A stretch of DNA of 5,432 nucleotides from the NCBI GenBank assembly GCA_946528255.1, contig CAMMYR010000058.1, positions 1 to 5,432 of the forward strand, given 5' to 3'. Positions 3,521 to 5,432 of the stretch are shown piece after piece. Position 1 is the stretch's first letter. Each line of letters opens with the position of its first letter. The notes beneath the pieces were generated by a model. It was not told the origin of the DNA, made no database searches, and saw only the letters and a list, made by a program, of their open reading frames with translations. Position numbers and translations under genes: made by a program. The DNA is from an uncultured Methanomicrobiales archaeon. Lineage in GTDB: Archaea; Thermoplasmatota; Thermoplasmata; Methanomassiliicoccales; Methanomethylophilaceae.

Positions 3521-4587
3521 CCTCGATGGAGCAGCTGCGCGAGTTCGTCAACGACCTGGGCAGCAGCATGTCCCAGCCCGTGGACCCCTTCGAGTGCAGG
3601 AGGATCATCCTCTGCGGCATGGGAGGTTCCGGGATATCGTCGGATCTAGTATTCGACTGCTGCAGGCAATCCGAGATACCTATACACGTCGTCAAATCCC
3701 CGGTGCTCCCCAAGTGGGTGGGCAAGGACGACATGGTCCTAATAGCCAGCTACTCCGGGAATACCAACGAGGTGCTGGAGAACTACGACCGCTGCAGGGC
3801 CATAGGATGCAAGATGGCGGTCATGACATCCGGCGGGAAGCTGGAGGAGCGCGCCGACAGGGACGCGGTCATGAAACTGACGCTCCCCAAGGGCTACGCG
3901 CCCAGGCACGCCATAGGATACTCCGTCGGTTACACGCTGTCCTTCGTCAAGGCCGGAGGCGGATACGATGCCAGACCGAACATAGCCAAGGTTCTCCCTT
4001 CGCTGGAATCCTTCAGGGAATCCCTGGAGCTCCCCGGATCCCACTCCGCCAGGCTAGCCGAGGTGTACATAAACCATACTCCGGTGGTGTTCACCGACAA
4101 CAGGTTCAGATCCGTGGTCACACGCTGGAAGACCCAGTTCAACGAGAATTCCAAGTATGTGGCGTTCTGCGACTGCGTCCCGCCCTTCACCAAAGAGGAG
4201 TTCGCGGTCTGGGAGAAGGTCTCCGGAACGCCCTTTGCCCCCACGTTCATCATCGGATCGGATTCCTCCGACCCGAACGTCGCAGAGGTCCGCGCCGCGG
4301 CCGACCGCCTGGAGGATGCGGGCGTGGACGTGATAAGGGTCATGCCCGGGGGATTCACCTACGAGGACGACCTGTTCAGGACCCTGATGATCGGGGATTA
4401 TGCCAGCATATACATGGCGGACATCCGCGGGATAGATTCCGCCAGGGTCAGGCCCATCGAGCTCCTGAAGGAGCGCATAAAAACATCGGGCCGCTTCGAC
4501 CGATGGTTTTTCTATCTCCACTGGCATCGGTCGGACGATCCACATGAAGATGTTCGGCACCAACGGCATACGCGGAGTGGCCAATGA
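3511..4587 (+). CDS. phosphoglucose/phosphomannose isomerase paralogue lacking the catalytic His
   Basis: The protein (358 residues to the in-frame stop) is a clear archaeal PGI/PMI: GMGGSGISSDL (36-46), LPKWVGKDDMVLIASYSGNT (66-85) with the phosphate loop, TSGGKL (106-111), APRHAIGY (130-137) with the active-site Arg132, RWKTQFNENSK (205-215) with base E212, and ELLKERI (317-323) with the C-terminal Lys320. The family's NHNEIVGWE is TKEEFAVWE (227-235), so K228 stands at the catalytic His position, exactly 16 residues after E212. Start ATG 3511 has GGGGG (3497-3501) 9 nt upstream; the open frame before it is a shadow of the preceding gene. Family members normally end shortly after the LK motif; this frame continues for about 35 unusual residues and overlaps the mutase gene by 44 nt. 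It should act with the first paralogue in fructose-6-P, glucose-6-P and mannose-6-P interconversion. Confidence 0.88.
   Translation: MPLTSMEQLREFVNDLGSSMSQPVDPFECRRIILCGMGGSGISSDLVFDCCRQSEIPIHVVKSPVLPKWVGKDDMVLIASYSGNTNEVLENYDRCRAIGCKMAVMTSGGKLEERADRDAVMKLTLPKGYAPRHAIGYSVGYTLSFVKAGGGYDARPNIAKVLPSLESFRESLELPGSHSARLAEVYINHTPVVFTDNRFRSVVTRWKTQFNENSKYVAFCDCVPPFTKEEFAVWEKVSGTPFAPTFIIGSDSSDPNVAEVRAAADRLEDAGVDVIRVMPGGFTYEDDLFRTLMIGDYASIYMADIRGIDSARVRPIELLKERIKTSGRFDRWFFYLHWHRSDDPHEDVRHQRHTRSGQ
4495..4535 (+). repeat. inverted repeat just upstream of the mutase start
   Basis: CGACCGATG (4497-4505) and CATCGGTCG (4525-4533) are perfect complements, extended by a G-T and a T-A pair to about 11 bp with a 19-nt loop containing T5 (4507-4511). 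The stem ends 8 nt before the mutase ATG at 4544. It lies within the odd 3' extension of the preceding isomerase gene. It could control mutase translation, act as a protein-binding operator, or stimulate frameshifting at the A5 run at 4479-4483. Confidence 0.5.
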
Positions 4588-5432
4588 GTATCTCGATTCG
4601 GAACTCGCCCTCCGCATGGGCAGGGCGATCGCGGAGATCCTGGGGGACGGCCCCATCGCCATAGCCAGGGACACACGCGTATCGTCGCAGATGCTGGTCA
4701 GCGCCGTATCCGCGGGGATAATGTCCATGGGCGCCGACGTCCTGGATCTGGGCATGGTGCCGACGCCCGCCCTCCAGCTGTATGTGAAGAACCACGGCGC
4801 GGTCACCGGAGGGGTGATGATCACCGCCTCCCACAATCCCCCCGAATTCAACGGGATAAAGTGCGTCGCGGCCGACGGGACGGAATGCTCCAAGGAGCAG
4901 GAATCCGCGATGGAGGACGCCTACGAGAGAGGTTCCGAGGTCTGCCGCTGGGACCGTATAGGGAAGATGACCCAGATAACCGGCGCCGATGACGATTACG
5001 TTTCTGCTATACTGTCCAAGGTGGATGCCGGCCGCATACGCGGTGCGGGGCTGAAGGTATGCCTCGACTGCGCCAACGGCGCATCCGTCAACACATCCCC
5101 CGCGCTCCTTAGGGGGCTCGGAGTGGAATTCGACGTCCTGAACGGGGAGCCGGACGGGATGTTCCCCGGCCACGAGAGCGAGCCCACCGAGAACAACCTC
5201 GGCGGGCTCAAGGCCCGCATGGCCGCCGGGGGATACGACCTGGGCATCGCCCACGACGGCGATGCGGACAGGTGCGTCTTCGTCGACCGCTTGGGGAAGT
5301 ACGTTCCCGGCGACCGTACGCTGGCACTCCTGTCGAAGAGGGCCATAGAATCCAACGGAGGGGGCTTCGTAGTCACCGGCGTTTCCACGTCGATGGCCGT
5401 CCAGGATGCAGTCGAATCCGCCGGCGGGAAGG
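4544..5432 (+). CDS. glmM: phosphohexomutase, GlmM/phosphomannomutase type (3' end beyond window)
   Basis: The first 296 residues of an alpha-D-phosphohexomutase are visible; the family is usually about 440-460 residues, so domain 4 with its RxSGTEP-type phosphate-binding loop lies outside. Seen are the N-terminal FGTNGIRG (4-11), the catalytic phosphoserine loop TASHNPPEFNGIK (94-106, Ser96), domain 2, and the Mg2+-binding loop DGDADR (238-243) in domain 3. Such enzymes convert hexose-6-P to hexose-1-P; archaeal members act on glucosamine-6-P, mannose-6-P or glucose-6-P, and the specificity cannot be fixed here. The GlmM symbol reflects the archaeal subgroup style (FGTNGIRG) and is less certain than the family. 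ATG 4544 (MKMFG) or 4550 may be the start; neither has a clear Shine-Dalgarno. Following the isomerase pair, it would supply mannose-1-P or glucosamine-1-P for sugar nucleotides. Confidence 0.93.
   Translation, partial: MKMFGTNGIRGVANEYLDSELALRMGRAIAEILGDGPIAIARDTRVSSQMLVSAVSAGIMSMGADVLDLGMVPTPALQLYVKNHGAVTGGVMITASHNPPEFNGIKCVAADGTECSKEQESAMEDAYERGSEVCRWDRIGKMTQITGADDDYVSAILSKVDAGRIRGAGLKVCLDCANGASVNTSPALLRGLGVEFDVLNGEPDGMFPGHESEPTENNLGGLKARMAAGGYDLGIAHDGDADRCVFVDRLGKYVPGDRTLALLSKRAIESNGGGFVVTGVSTSMAVQDAVESAGGK

Noticed and set aside
1..5432. CRISPR arrays, insertion sequences, toxin-antitoxin or prophage genes
   Set aside because: No spaced direct repeats, transposase motifs, terminal inverted repeats or phage-type genes were seen on either strand.

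Overview
The window looks like a chromosomal segment of a GC-rich methanogen-related archaeon, most likely Methanomassiliicoccales (Thermoplasmata). The reasons are AT-rich TATA-type promoter boxes in GC-rich DNA, several genes with almost no leader, heavy use of ATA (Ile) and AGG (Arg) codons, and archaeal versions of the sugar-phosphate genes. This assignment is inference from the sequence alone; no homology search was run.

Left part (1-1496): a possible 3' end of an upstream gene, then a complete YigZ/IMPACT-family gene (76-735, +). It converges, with only 2 nt between stop codons, on a two-gene minus-strand cluster: an A-type iron-sulfur protein of the IscA/HesB family (738-1064, -) and a small carboxymuconolactone decarboxylase/AhpD-fold protein (1092-1496, -). 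The iron-sulfur gene has its own TATA box inside the end of its upstream neighbour.

Middle (1497-2695): a divergent promoter region holds a perfect 16-bp palindrome centred on a TATA box and a second operator-like inverted repeat. It leads into a 242-residue protein that resembles YgjP/SprT-like zinc peptidases but has an altered HExxH site (1620-2348, +). A roughly 350-nt stretch without a convincing protein gene follows (2349-2695). It can be folded into a closed multi-branched RNA-like structure and carries two TATA boxes.

Right part (2696-5432): an operon for hexose-phosphate interconversion. Two overlapping paralogous genes encode proteins of the archaeal bifunctional phosphoglucose/phosphomannose isomerase family (SIS fold). 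A phosphohexomutase (GlmM/PMM type) follows and runs off the window. Together they would connect fructose-6-P, glucose-6-P and mannose-6-P to hexose-1-phosphates for sugar nucleotides and surface glycans.

The most interesting observation is that the two isomerase paralogues have decayed in a complementary way. The first keeps the catalytic His (in DHNE) but has lost the catalytic Glu, the phosphate-binding loop and the C-terminal Lys. The second keeps the phosphate loop, Glu, Arg and Lys but has Lys where the His should be. In this superfamily the His is supplied by the neighbouring subunit, so the pair looks like an obligate heterodimer with one working active site.
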